A stretch of DNA of 64,000 nt from positions 62,001-126,000 of the forward strand of contig NZ_VJXY01000021.1 in assembly GCF_014831675.1 (NCBI RefSeq). The letters run 5' to 3'. A program made the position numbers and the translations under genes. Numbering within the stretch: the first letter of the stretch is position 1; each line of letters opens with the position of its first letter. Origin of the DNA: Komarekiella delphini-convector SJRDD-AB1. Its GTDB lineage: Bacteria; Cyanobacteriota; Cyanobacteriia; Cyanobacteriales; Nostocaceae. Below the pieces are notes generated by a model. It did no database searches. It was not told the origin of the DNA and was given only the letters and a program-made list of their open reading frames with translations. Below are positions 18,064 through 26,906 of the stretch, piece by piece.

Positions 18064-21000
18064 ATGACTATCCTCTTTACCAATCAAGTACCGAGCATTG
18101 CAAATTTCACTGATAGCGTTCCCTACGAATTAGGCATGAAATTCCGCAGCGCTACTGGGGGACAGATTACCGCCATTCGCTTCTGGAAAGCTCCTAGCGA
18201 GACAGGAACTCATACTGGCAAGCTTTGGACGGCAACGGGAACCCTATTGGCAAGCGTTACCTTCTCTAATGAAACAGCTTCCGGCTGGCAGGAGCAGCTT
18301 CTAGCAACACCAGTTAACATTCAAGCTAATACGACCTATGTAGTCTCCGTTAACGTAAATGCTTATTATGTCGCCACTTACGATCAACTGGGCAGCCCCA
18401 TAGTTAATAGCGATCTTAGCTCAGTGGCAGACGGTAATAATGGGGTGTTTAATGGAACACCTGGAGCTTTCCCAACCGGTTCTTACCGCAATACTAACTA
18501 TTTTCGTGACATCAACTTTGTTGCTGTTGCCCTGCCGACTATTACTAAAGTTAGCGGCGACAATCAGACTGGTGCAGTCGCAACTACCTTACCTAACCCC
18601 TTGGTTGTTCAGGTCAAAGCCAGTGCTGGGAATCCCCAATCTGGGGTCACGGTAAACTTTGCCGTTATCAGTGGCGGGGGGTCAGTCTCGCCCGCTAGTG
18701 CAGTAACTAATGCTAGCGGTCAGGCTAGTACTACCTTAACGCTAGGAGCTAGTCCTGGTGCAACAAGTCCTGTAACTAATAATGTAAGTGCCACGGCAAG
18801 CGGAATAGGTAGCGTTACTTTCTCAGCCACAGCTAATCCATCAGGAAACGCACAAACAGTTTTGACGACTCAAGTACCGAGCCTTGCAAATTTCACTGAT
18901 AGTGTTTCCTATGAATTAGGCATGAAATTCCGCAGTACTAGAGGGGGACAGATTACCGCCATTCGCTTCTGGAAAGCCGCTAGCGAGACAGGAACTCATA
19001 TCGGTAAGCTTTGGACGGCAACGGGAACCCTATTAGAAAGTGTCACTTTTACTAACGAAACTGCTTCTGGTTGGCAAGAACAGCTTCTAGAAACGCCAGT
19101 AAACATCTTATCTAATACAACTTATGTAGTCTCTGTCAACGCAAATAGCCATTATGTGGCAACCCAAGATGAATTAGCCAGTTCTATCGTTCAGGGGGAT
19201 CTTAGCTCAGTCGCAGACGGCAACAATGGGGTATATAATTTAAACCCCAATTCTTTCCCAACTGGTTCTTACCGGAATACTAACTATTATCGCGATATCG
19301 CCTTTGTCGTCGGTAGTAGCTTGGTTAAAGTTAGTGGAGACAATCAGATTGGCACAACGGGATCAGCGCTGCCCAATCCCTTAGTAGTGCGAGTTGTAAA
19401 CGCTCAAAATAATCCTCAGTCAGGGGTAACGGTGAACTTTGTCGTTAGTAGCGGTGGGGGGTCAGTCTCACCCGTCAGTGTAGTAACTAATGGTAGCGGT
19501 CAAGCAAGTACTACCTTGACCCTAGGGCCAGTTCCTACCGCACCCGGAGGGGTAGTAGTAACCGCGACAGCAGATGGCATCGGCAATGTCACCTTCTCTG
19601 CTTCAGCAACTCCGGCGAACCCCAATCCAATCTATTTGGAAAACCTCAATCCCGGTACAACTAACTGGAAACTTGTTAACCGTGGTAGTGGTGAGATTGC
19701 TGGCTACGCCTCAGCAACCAGTGTCAATAAAGGGGAATCGCTAGACATCAAGGTTTCTCTTGGACAAGCTGGACAGTTTACCATTGACGTATATCGCTTG
19801 GGCTACTATAGTGGCACGGGCGGCAGGCTGATGGCGAGCAGCGGCTCACTCAATGGCACAACCCAATCCGCCGCTACCTTAGACCCTGATACCCGCTTGG
19901 TCGAGTGTAACTGGACAACATCCTACGTCTTACAGGTAGGCAATAACTGGACTAGTGGTATTTATATAGCAAAGCTCACTGATCAGGCGAGTGGCAAAGT
20001 AGCGCACGTGTGGTTTGTCGTCCGTGATGATAGCAGCACTGCCGATATCTTGTTCCAGAGCGCCGTTTCTTGTGTTCTGGCTTATAACACGGTCGGAGGT
20101 CACAGCTTGTACAACTTTAACAGCAACGGCCCAAGAGCTTTCAAGGTTTCCTATGACCGGCCCATATCCCAGGCAACTTCTCAAGAGTCCTACGAGGCCG
20201 ACACACCCCTGCGATGGGAATACAATATGGTGCGCTGGCTGGAATCTCAAGGTTACGATGTTACCTACACCGACAACATGCAGGTTCACACCAACGGACA
20301 AAGTTTACTCGATCACAAAGTATTCTTGTCTGTGGGTCACGATGAGTATTGGTCTAAGGAAATGTACGATGCCGTTGAGGCTGCTCGTAATGGCGGAATT
20401 AATTTGGGATTTTTCTCTGCCAATACTTGCTATTGGCGAGTAAGGTTTGAAAATTCCACTCTCGCTGCTGGGCAAGTGAAGCCCAACCGGGTGATGGCAT
20501 GCTACAAACAAGATTGGGCATCAGATCCAGTCGCCCAGCAGCAAGGGCCATCAGCAGCTACTAATAAATTCCGCAGCGTTCAGAACCAAAGGCCGGAAAA
20601 CGCTTTGTTAGGAGTCATGTACGGTAGCGACCTGGATCTCTACGGTGGTTTTAATTTTGTTGTTACCAACAGCAGCGATCCTTACTATGCGAATACGGGA
20701 CTTCAGAATGGGGATCAGCTGGCTCTGTTAGTAGGCTATGAATGGGATTTTATTGTTAATAATGGGTCAACTCCTCCCAACCTCGTCATGTTGTCCCAGT
20801 CACCAGTCCAGCCTGCTGCCTTATTGCCAAACTTTGACGAACCGCCTGGAGAACAAGCCCTCCCTGCCAACCAGGATTTTACCAAAGCCCACTCAACTCG
20901 CTACACCGCTAGTAGTGGGGCTAAAGTCTTTGCCTCTGGCACGATTCAGTGGGCATGGGGTTTAGACAGTGCCGATGTTAGCCCAGCGCGGGAAGATCTT

Positions 21001-21084
21001 CGCGTCAAGCAAATAACTGTCAACATCTTAGCAGACATGGGAGCTAGACCCCAGGCACCAAATGCAAACCTGATTGTTCCCTAA
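18064..21084 (+). CDS. Modular protein: 2x (DUF4082 + Ig-like) with N,N-dimethylformamidase-like C-terminal domain
   Basis: A 1006-aa modular protein. Order: DUF4082 (about 8-160; YELGMKFRSATGG, IRFWKAPSETGTHTGKLW), an invasin-type Ig-like domain (about 165-262; GVTVNFAVISGGGSVSP), a second DUF4082 (about 268-420), a second Ig-like domain (about 424-518), then a long C-terminal domain (about 525-1003). The last domain carries the features of the large-subunit-like C-terminus of N,N-dimethylformamidase (IDVYRLGYYSGTGGRLM, FLSVGHDEYWS near 755, ANTCYWRVRF). No signal peptide is visible, although such beta-rich modules are normally extracellular. It lies between the amino-sugar genes and the long glycosyltransferase run. 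An extracellular glycan- or amide-acting role is inferred. Confidence 0.85.
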   Translation: MTILFTNQVPSIANFTDSVPYELGMKFRSATGGQITAIRFWKAPSETGTHTGKLWTATGTLLASVTFSNETASGWQEQLLATPVNIQANTTYVVSVNVNAYYVATYDQLGSPIVNSDLSSVADGNNGVFNGTPGAFPTGSYRNTNYFRDINFVAVALPTITKVSGDNQTGAVATTLPNPLVVQVKASAGNPQSGVTVNFAVISGGGSVSPASAVTNASGQASTTLTLGASPGATSPVTNNVSATASGIGSVTFSATANPSGNAQTVLTTQVPSLANFTDSVSYELGMKFRSTRGGQITAIRFWKAASETGTHIGKLWTATGTLLESVTFTNETASGWQEQLLETPVNILSNTTYVVSVNANSHYVATQDELASSIVQGDLSSVADGNNGVYNLNPNSFPTGSYRNTNYYRDIAFVVGSSLVKVSGDNQIGTTGSALPNPLVVRVVNAQNNPQSGVTVNFVVSSGGGSVSPVSVVTNGSGQASTTLTLGPVPTAPGGVVVTATADGIGNVTFSASATPANPNPIYLENLNPGTTNWKLVNRGSGEIAGYASATSVNKGESLDIKVSLGQAGQFTIDVYRLGYYSGTGGRLMASSGSLNGTTQSAATLDPDTRLVECNWTTSYVLQVGNNWTSGIYIAKLTDQASGKVAHVWFVVRDDSSTADILFQSAVSCVLAYNTVGGHSLYNFNSNGPRAFKVSYDRPISQATSQESYEADTPLRWEYNMVRWLESQGYDVTYTDNMQVHTNGQSLLDHKVFLSVGHDEYWSKEMYDAVEAARNGGINLGFFSANTCYWRVRFENSTLAAGQVKPNRVMACYKQDWASDPVAQQQGPSAATNKFRSVQNQRPENALLGVMYGSDLDLYGGFNFVVTNSSDPYYANTGLQNGDQLALLVGYEWDFIVNNGSTPPNLVMLSQSPVQPAALLPNFDEPPGEQALPANQDFTKAHSTRYTASSGAKVFASGTIQWAWGLDSADVSPAREDLRVKQITVNILADMGARPQAPNANLIVP
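18070..19612. repeat. Internal tandem duplication of the DUF4082/Ig-like unit
   Basis: Unit 1 (about 18070-18843) and unit 2 (about 18868-19612) are duplicates of roughly 260 codons. Nucleotide identity is very high in the first 250 bp of each unit (for example GAATTAGGCATGAAATTCCG and GCAAGCTTTGGACGGCAACG-like stretches recur). The similarity drops in the Ig-like parts, so duplication was recent or the first part is kept alike by gene conversion. Confidence 0.85.
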
Positions 21085-21107
21085 AGCATCCCACAAGGAG
21101 TAAAAGA

Positions 21108-22100
21108 ATGACACCACTGCAACGCCGACAATTTGCCAAGTTAGTAGCAGCTAGTTTCACTACCACTGTTGTTGCCGACCTCTCTAGTAAGGCGCTTGCT
21201 CAGAAGAGTGAGCCGAGCAAGGAGGTTCTTTATGGAATAAATCTCCTTAAGACATCTAATAGTCGAAACCGGGAAGACCAAACTCCGCCAGTAGAATTAA
21301 ACACTGCTGATCTGACGGTAGGAAAAGTTATTTCTGCTGAACTGCTAGATCTGAAGGTTCTTTCTAAGGTGAATTTGCCAGTTCTATCTGTTGAGAATCT
21401 GTCACCTGTACCGAAAAAACCTCGGGCTTTTTTCTTACCCGACTCTGATCGAGTTACGAAAGCGATAGTGCTTGGAGATAAAACTGTTGTAATTTCTACT
21501 GTCTCTAGTACAAGAAATGGTTATTTCAGTCATCTCATATCTGCTATCGGTGGTGCTACTAACCGTCAATTCAGAGCAAAAAAAATTCTCGGCTTAGAGA
21601 AATCTAATCAGACTGTTGAAAGTTTGGTCAGCCTTCCCAATAATCAAATTCTGTGCTTGGTTGGAAATGAAGGCATCCCACCTTTTGCTTTCAAAACACT
21701 CGATTACAGAACAGGTAAAATTATTTCTAAAGATGAACTGGCCCTACCTCCACTACCACTCACTCATCGATTCGCTAACCTATGCCAAGATCAGAAGGGA
21801 AATATTTTCGCAACTGAGATTGGCTCAGAAAATGTTCCCATTTTAATCACGATGAACTTGCAGGACAAAGCCATAGTTACCGGCAAAGTCAAAATCAAGA
21901 GACTGGCCCCACTGACCGTTGAAGGACGCCCTCTGTTCAACGATGTTAAAGACTTGGGCTTCTCTGCCTCTGGGCAATTGTATGCGCTTGCTGCTGACAA
22001 GAATGGCAAAAACAATGCCTTGTTTACCGTGGACGTGAAAACTGGCAAAATGGGTCTAGTTAAGAGCTTTGTCGCGGAAAAGTTTGCGTTCTCTCTCTAA
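21108..22100 (+). CDS. Tat-exported protein of unknown function
   Basis: A 330-aa protein with a classic twin-arginine signal: QRRQFAKLV (Arg6, Arg7), a short hydrophobic stretch AASFTTTVVADL and a probable cleavage after ALAQ (about residue 32). The mature part consists of beta-rich repeats (SLPNNQILCLVGNEGI, GNIFATEIGS, GQLYALAADKNG) that suggest a beta-propeller. I recognise no catalytic motif. AAGGAG precedes the ATG and the gene lies 23 bp after the modular protein, so the two form an operon and may act together outside the cytoplasmic membrane. Confidence 0.8.
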   Translation: MTPLQRRQFAKLVAASFTTTVVADLSSKALAQKSEPSKEVLYGINLLKTSNSRNREDQTPPVELNTADLTVGKVISAELLDLKVLSKVNLPVLSVENLSPVPKKPRAFFLPDSDRVTKAIVLGDKTVVISTVSSTRNGYFSHLISAIGGATNRQFRAKKILGLEKSNQTVESLVSLPNNQILCLVGNEGIPPFAFKTLDYRTGKIISKDELALPPLPLTHRFANLCQDQKGNIFATEIGSENVPILITMNLQDKAIVTGKVKIKRLAPLTVEGRPLFNDVKDLGFSASGQLYALAADKNGKNNALFTVDVKTGKMGLVKSFVAEKFAFSL

Positions 22101-22209
22101 TGTTACAACGAAGCTTTGAATAATCTCCTGCTGTACATTCTTCCATGTTCATGTGGAAAATAGATGAAATTCAGAAGCATCAACTTTTGAATGAGAGATG
22201 TAACTAGAT

Positions 22210-22243
22210 GCGATCGCGCGACGGTTTTGATTCGCGCGATCGC
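22210..22243. terminator. HIP1-based hairpin, probable terminator
   Basis: A perfect 11-bp inverted repeat GCGATCGCGCG / CGCGCGATCGC with a 12-nt loop, about 110 bp after the Tat-protein gene and followed by T-rich sequence. Each arm contains one HIP1 octamer. It probably closes the 18064-22100 transcription unit. Confidence 0.6.
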
Positions 22244-22417
22244 TTTAGTAATTGCTTTTTATTAAAGGAATAAAGCGCTCAGAGAATCTAATGCTAACTA
22301 TTGAGATTAATGTTATTTTTTAGATCTAATTATCGTATCAAGCTTTACTGAATATAAGCATAAAGTTCTAAAGTGTAATAATTTAAATTCTTATACTCCC
22401 AGCTTTTACGTTCTTGT

Positions 22418-24139
22418 ATGAAGCTCATTATATATGTTCACTCAGCAATGCCGATATCCATTACAGCTAAGCAGAATTTAGCAAACAATTGTATGCAAAA
22501 AATAGCTAACCATACACTCCAAACTTTGCATAAAGAAGGCTACCACCTAATTCAAAAACGTTTCGATGTGTTCCGCAGTCTTGTTTCACAGACAAAAGAC
22601 TTAGTAGAACGCAATGATTACAGTGCAGCAGCCGTATATGCGGAAATTGCCGCTTTATACGCGACTTTTCAACATTGCGGTCTTTTTGTTAGCCCAGAAT
22701 TAGAGCAACTTCTGCTCACAATTGGACGAAAGGTTATACCAAACAACATTTGTTCTTCCAATTCAACTGCTTTATTACCTGGAACACCAAATAGAGTACT
22801 GCATATCGCTACCCATCTTCCACCCATTGGTGGACATGCCAAAATGCTTTATCGTTGGATTCAGCAGGATAGTGAGCGGATACACTCCATTGCTATCACT
22901 CGACAGGGACTAGATGATGTGCCCAGTTTTCTGAAAGAAGTTGTAAATAATAGTCAAGGCAAGATATATTCATTAAGTGAAAGCATTGGCAGCATTATTT
23001 CTTGGGCAAAACGACTCCGAGAAATTGCCACATCAGCAGACTTGGTTGTACTACATACCCACCAAGAAGATGTTATTCCTATTATTGCCTTTGCTAATAG
23101 GGAGCAATCTCCACCAATTATCTACGTAAATCAAGCCGATCAATGCTTTTGGCTAGGATATAGTATTAGTGATGTTGTGGCTAATCTCCGCGAATCTGGT
23201 CAACGTCTCTCACAAGAGCGCAGAGGTATTGCAGTGGAGCGTAACTTACTACTTCCTATTATTTTAAATTCTATTCAGAGAAAGCTTTCTCGCACAGATG
23301 CAAAACAGCAGCTTGGTCTTGCTGAAGACAGCATTGTAGTGCTTACCATAGCTAGAGCACTTAAGTACAAAACAACAGATGGAATCAGTTATGCTGATGT
23401 ACATCTTCCTGTGCTGCAAAAATACAAGCAAGTGATTGTGATTGCCATTGGTGCAGGTAACAACGACGAAGATTGGTCGGTAGCCATTGAGCAAACACAA
23501 GGAAGAATCAGAGCACTGAATGAGCGTCAAGATACCAGTATTTTTTATCAGGCTGCTGATATCTATGTTGACACGTTTCCCTTTGTCTCGAATACATCAC
23601 TGTTGGAGGCTGGAAGCTATGGTTTGCCTTTGGTGAGCCGCTATCCATTTTCCGATGTATGTAGCATAATTGGCGCTGATTCGCCAGGACTGACTGGCAA
23701 TCTTATCTATGCACGGGATCTTGAAGAGTACACAGCAATCTTGTCAAATTTAATTGAAGATCTGGAATTCAGGCTATCTGTTGGTGAAGCAACCAGAACA
23801 GACATAACAGAGATACACATGGGCATAAACTGGCAACAGTCCCTAGAAGATATGTACTTCCGTGCTGCCACTCTGCCTCGCGTATCTATGATGCCCACAA
23901 CAGATCAGATGTCTAGCAATGAGCCGGACACCCTATTAACCCGTATTTTTTGCCAAAAAGACATTGATCTTGACAGGATAATTCAAAGCCGTATGAGGAA
24001 GATGCCATTCAATTACCGTTTGCACAACTTAATAAAGCTGATAAAAATACATGGTTTTAGTCGCTTTGACTCGTTTAAATGGTTTACCTTATTGCTACCT
24101 GAGTGGTTTTACTCTCGGATGAAAAACTTGTTGTTTTGA
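22418..24139 (+). CDS. Putative GT-B glycosyltransferase with long N-terminal extension
   Basis: A 573-aa protein. The N-terminal about 120 residues are helical and unrecognised. VLHIATHLPPIGGHAKMLYRW (split here as VLHIATHLPPIGG and HAKMLYRW, about residues 128-148) is the glycine-rich start of a GT-B fold. A second half (about 290-500) with VLTIARALKYKTTDGIS and NTSLLEAGSYGLPLVSRYPF resembles the donor-binding region of GT4-like enzymes. The last 80 residues are not conserved in an obvious way. It starts the second half of the locus after a 300-bp gap. Donor, acceptor and family number are uncertain. Confidence 0.7.
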   Translation: MKLIIYVHSAMPISITAKQNLANNCMQKIANHTLQTLHKEGYHLIQKRFDVFRSLVSQTKDLVERNDYSAAAVYAEIAALYATFQHCGLFVSPELEQLLLTIGRKVIPNNICSSNSTALLPGTPNRVLHIATHLPPIGGHAKMLYRWIQQDSERIHSIAITRQGLDDVPSFLKEVVNNSQGKIYSLSESIGSIISWAKRLREIATSADLVVLHTHQEDVIPIIAFANREQSPPIIYVNQADQCFWLGYSISDVVANLRESGQRLSQERRGIAVERNLLLPIILNSIQRKLSRTDAKQQLGLAEDSIVVLTIARALKYKTTDGISYADVHLPVLQKYKQVIVIAIGAGNNDEDWSVAIEQTQGRIRALNERQDTSIFYQAADIYVDTFPFVSNTSLLEAGSYGLPLVSRYPFSDVCSIIGADSPGLTGNLIYARDLEEYTAILSNLIEDLEFRLSVGEATRTDITEIHMGINWQQSLEDMYFRAATLPRVSMMPTTDQMSSNEPDTLLTRIFCQKDIDLDRIIQSRMRKMPFNYRLHNLIKLIKIHGFSRFDSFKWFTLLLPEWFYSRMKNLLF

Positions 24140-24256
24140 GCTTAATATTAAGCAGTAATATCAATTTTAGATTGATACTCAAAAACTTACAATTTTTCAC
24201 ATAATATAAAAACTGATAATTTAAACACAGTTAGTTTAGTTGATATATAAACTATT

Positions 24257-25132
24257 ATGAAAATTGAGAAAATTATTACTCTGGCTAATAATAAGGTAAG
24301 ACTGCGCTTTCTCGCAATGGAGCGTTCCTTACGTGCAACAGGTTGCCAACTGCCCCTTTTGGTAATTCCGTATGATGACAAGCTTTTCGATCTGCCAAAT
24401 GGATCTACCTGGTGGGAAGTACCTGAAATTACGAGTTGGTTAAAAAGTGAAAAATCTCATTCGGTGATGCGAAAATATCAGTGTTTAACAGTAGCAAATT
24501 ACCAGTTTGTAGATGCGGATGTATGTTTTTTAAAGAATCCAGAAGAAATATTAAAGCCTTATTCTGGCTTCATTACTTCTTGTGGACATTGGCATAATCC
24601 AGAACAGACAATAACACAAGAATCAAGAGAAATAATTACAAAAAAAAGCACTATTTGGCAGAAGAATGTATTTAATACCGGGCAATTTGCTTGCGATCGC
24701 ACAATTTTTGAAATTGAACAACTGAAGTACACAGCGATGCGACCAGATTTTGTAAATACCTGTATTCGAGATCGTTTTCACGAACAACCCGGTCTTAACT
24801 TGCTTGTATTTGCATCTGGAGTAAAAGTTACAAATTTAACATTACCTCCCTTGAGCATGGAATCAACATGGGCGGGAGACTATCCAGATGAATTTGAACA
24901 TTATTGGAGTGAAACATCACGCCAACCTTATTTAATTCACTGGGCAGGTATACGTATGGATGTACCTCGACCAATTCATCAAATTTTCTATAACTTTCTC
25001 ACTCATGTAGAGAAAGCTGAATGGGATGAACAGGTTAGACAGTGGAGTTTGTCATATCAAAGAAATAATCGATCCGTAAGAGGAATAGCTCGTCGATTTA
25101 AACGCGCCTTTCAAACTGTTGTACAACAATGA
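24257..25132 (+). CDS. Putative GT-A nucleotide-diphospho-sugar transferase
   Basis: A 291-aa protein with an N-terminal IEKIITLANNKVRLRFLAMERSL-type start (written here in parts: IEKIITLANNK, LRFLAMERSL) and the metal-binding DxD in FVDADVCFLKNPEE (Asp86, Asp88). FNTGQFACDRTIF and LIHWAGIRMD are typical of GT-A enzymes that act on peripheral sugars. No membrane segment is seen. Its stop overlaps the next ATG (ATGA), coupling it to the GT2 gene. Specific GT family not assigned. Confidence 0.75.
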   Translation: MKIEKIITLANNKVRLRFLAMERSLRATGCQLPLLVIPYDDKLFDLPNGSTWWEVPEITSWLKSEKSHSVMRKYQCLTVANYQFVDADVCFLKNPEEILKPYSGFITSCGHWHNPEQTITQESREIITKKSTIWQKNVFNTGQFACDRTIFEIEQLKYTAMRPDFVNTCIRDRFHEQPGLNLLVFASGVKVTNLTLPPLSMESTWAGDYPDEFEHYWSETSRQPYLIHWAGIRMDVPRPIHQIFYNFLTHVEKAEWDEQVRQWSLSYQRNNRSVRGIARRFKRAFQTVVQQ

Positions 25133-25980
25133 AATTTAGTCCTTTATTTACAGTTATTATTCCAACTTATAATCGTAATGATTTGCTAGCAAAATGTTTG
25201 GATTGCCTAGTACCTGGAATTCAGACTTTACCAAAGGAGCAGTACGAGGTAATTGTGACAGATGATAGTCCTGAAACAACTGCTGAGGAGATGATTCAGC
25301 AACGCTATCCTTGGGCAAAATGGGTGGCGGGGCCGCACAAAGGGCCAGCTGCTAATCGTAATAATGGAGCAAGCTATGCTCAAGGAGAATGGCTGGCTTT
25401 CACAGATGATGACTGCTTGCCAGATCCTCAATGGTTAGAAGGGTATGCTCAAGCTCAAATTAATCAACCCTCTACTCTAGTTTTTGAGGGGAGAACTTAT
25501 GTTGATCGTCCCAAAAATACTTTAGGTGAAACATCGCCTATTAATGAGTCAGGAGGATTTCTATGGTCATGTAACTTTGCTATTCAACGCCAACTTTTTG
25601 AGTCTTTAGGTGGTTTTGACGAGCGATTTCCCTACGCTGCTATGGAAGATGTAGATCTGAGACTAAGACTCATGAAAATGGGAAACAATTTTTTATTTAT
25701 TCAATCTGCTTCTGTATGTCATCCGTGGAGATACAATGGAGGCTGGAAAAAGCTGAGACAGCATCAAGAATCAACAATAATTTACTTATCCATTCATCCA
25801 GAAGAATTAGCCACAATCAACTATAAAACTTACCTTATTTATACTCTGCGTGGTTTTATTAAAACTACAATTCCAGGATTATTAAAATTTAGATACTCTG
25901 GCTTTAAAGAAGCTTTCTTAGAGCATATATCATTTTTATATATGGCTTTAAAATTATATTTCATATTTAATTTTAGATAA
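25129..25980 (+). CDS. Glycosyltransferase family 2
   Basis: Inverting GT-A enzyme, 283 aa. FTVIIPTYNRNDLLAKCL (about residues 6-23), the metal-binding triad TDDDCLPDP (Asp93-95) and the acceptor-site GGFDERFPYAAMEDVDL (about 163-179) are canonical. No multi-pass membrane domain is present, only a weakly hydrophobic C-terminus. It is translationally coupled to the preceding gene. The sugar is unknown. Confidence 0.9.
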   Translation: MKFSPLFTVIIPTYNRNDLLAKCLDCLVPGIQTLPKEQYEVIVTDDSPETTAEEMIQQRYPWAKWVAGPHKGPAANRNNGASYAQGEWLAFTDDDCLPDPQWLEGYAQAQINQPSTLVFEGRTYVDRPKNTLGETSPINESGGFLWSCNFAIQRQLFESLGGFDERFPYAAMEDVDLRLRLMKMGNNFLFIQSASVCHPWRYNGGWKKLRQHQESTIIYLSIHPEELATINYKTYLIYTLRGFIKTTIPGLLKFRYSGFKEAFLEHISFLYMALKLYFIFNFR

Positions 25981-26027
25981 ATATGAAATATAACTTTTAA
26001 AAAAATTAATTTTGTATAAATCCAACT

Positions 26028-26840
26028 ATGAAAAAAATTACACCAGAATTAACTTGGCATGAGAGTTGGCAATCTAGCTATCAATACGATCTGTTAGAAA
26101 TCTATAAAGAAACGTCTTTTCCTAGATATCTTGGATATGTCTATGCCTATGCTTATCGTCGTAAGCATATATTAGATTTAATAAAAAAAGTTGCCAAGCC
26201 GGGAGCAAAAGTCTTAGACGTAGCTGCTGCTCAAGGAAACTTTAGTTTATCTTTGGCAGAAATAGGCTATGAAGTTACTTGGAATGATATGCGTGAGGAG
26301 TTAGCAGATTATGTCAAACTGAAATGGGAATATGGGAATATTAATTACATAGCGGGAGATGTATTTACACTTGGTTTTGACTCAGAGTTTGATGTTGTAT
26401 TAATTGCTGAAATTATTGAACACGTTGCTCATCCTGATGAGTTTATAAAGAATATTGCCAAGATGGTTAAGCCTGGTGGACATATTGTTATGAGTACTCC
26501 TAATGGAGAGTATTTTCAAAATAATTTGCCTAAGTTTTCTGAATGCTCTGATCCCAGCCAGTTTGAAGTAATACAATTCCAGCCTAACTCAGATGGTCAC
26601 ATTTTTTTATTACATCTAGATGAAGTTGAATCTTTAGCTCAGCAAACTAATTTATCTATTGTGGAAACTCGGCTTTTTAGTAATACATTAACAAATGGCT
26701 ATTTAAAGTTAGGAACTTTACTTGACTTACTGCCTAGTAATTGGATTGATAATTTAGAAAATTTTACTAACAAAACACCTTTATTTCTACAAAGGAAACT
26801 TCATACTAGTATGGTTGTTTTATTTTCTCGTTGTAATTAA
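26028..26840 (+). CDS. Class I SAM-dependent methyltransferase
   Basis: A 270-aa cytosolic methyltransferase. Motif I is VLDVAAAQGNFSLSL (about 62-76), the acidic residue of motif II is in WNDMREEL, and IAEIIEHVAHPDEF with VKPGGHIVMSTPN (about 125-160) completes the Rossmann-like fold. Within a glycosyltransferase run the likely job is O-methylation of a sugar or chain terminus, an inference from position. It lies 47 bp after the GT2 gene in the same direction. Confidence 0.85.
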   Translation: MKKITPELTWHESWQSSYQYDLLEIYKETSFPRYLGYVYAYAYRRKHILDLIKKVAKPGAKVLDVAAAQGNFSLSLAEIGYEVTWNDMREELADYVKLKWEYGNINYIAGDVFTLGFDSEFDVVLIAEIIEHVAHPDEFIKNIAKMVKPGGHIVMSTPNGEYFQNNLPKFSECSDPSQFEVIQFQPNSDGHIFLLHLDEVESLAQQTNLSIVETRLFSNTLTNGYLKLGTLLDLLPSNWIDNLENFTNKTPLFLQRKLHTSMVVLFSRCN

Positions 26841-26906
26841 CTTATTAAATTCATCAAAAACCTAATAATTCTACTATGTTGAAATAATAACAATTTAAAA
26901 AAGTAC

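Noticed and set aside
19930-20443. Open frames on both strands within the modular protein gene
   Set aside because: Shadows of the GC-richer coding sequence; the plus-strand long frame has clear domain motifs.
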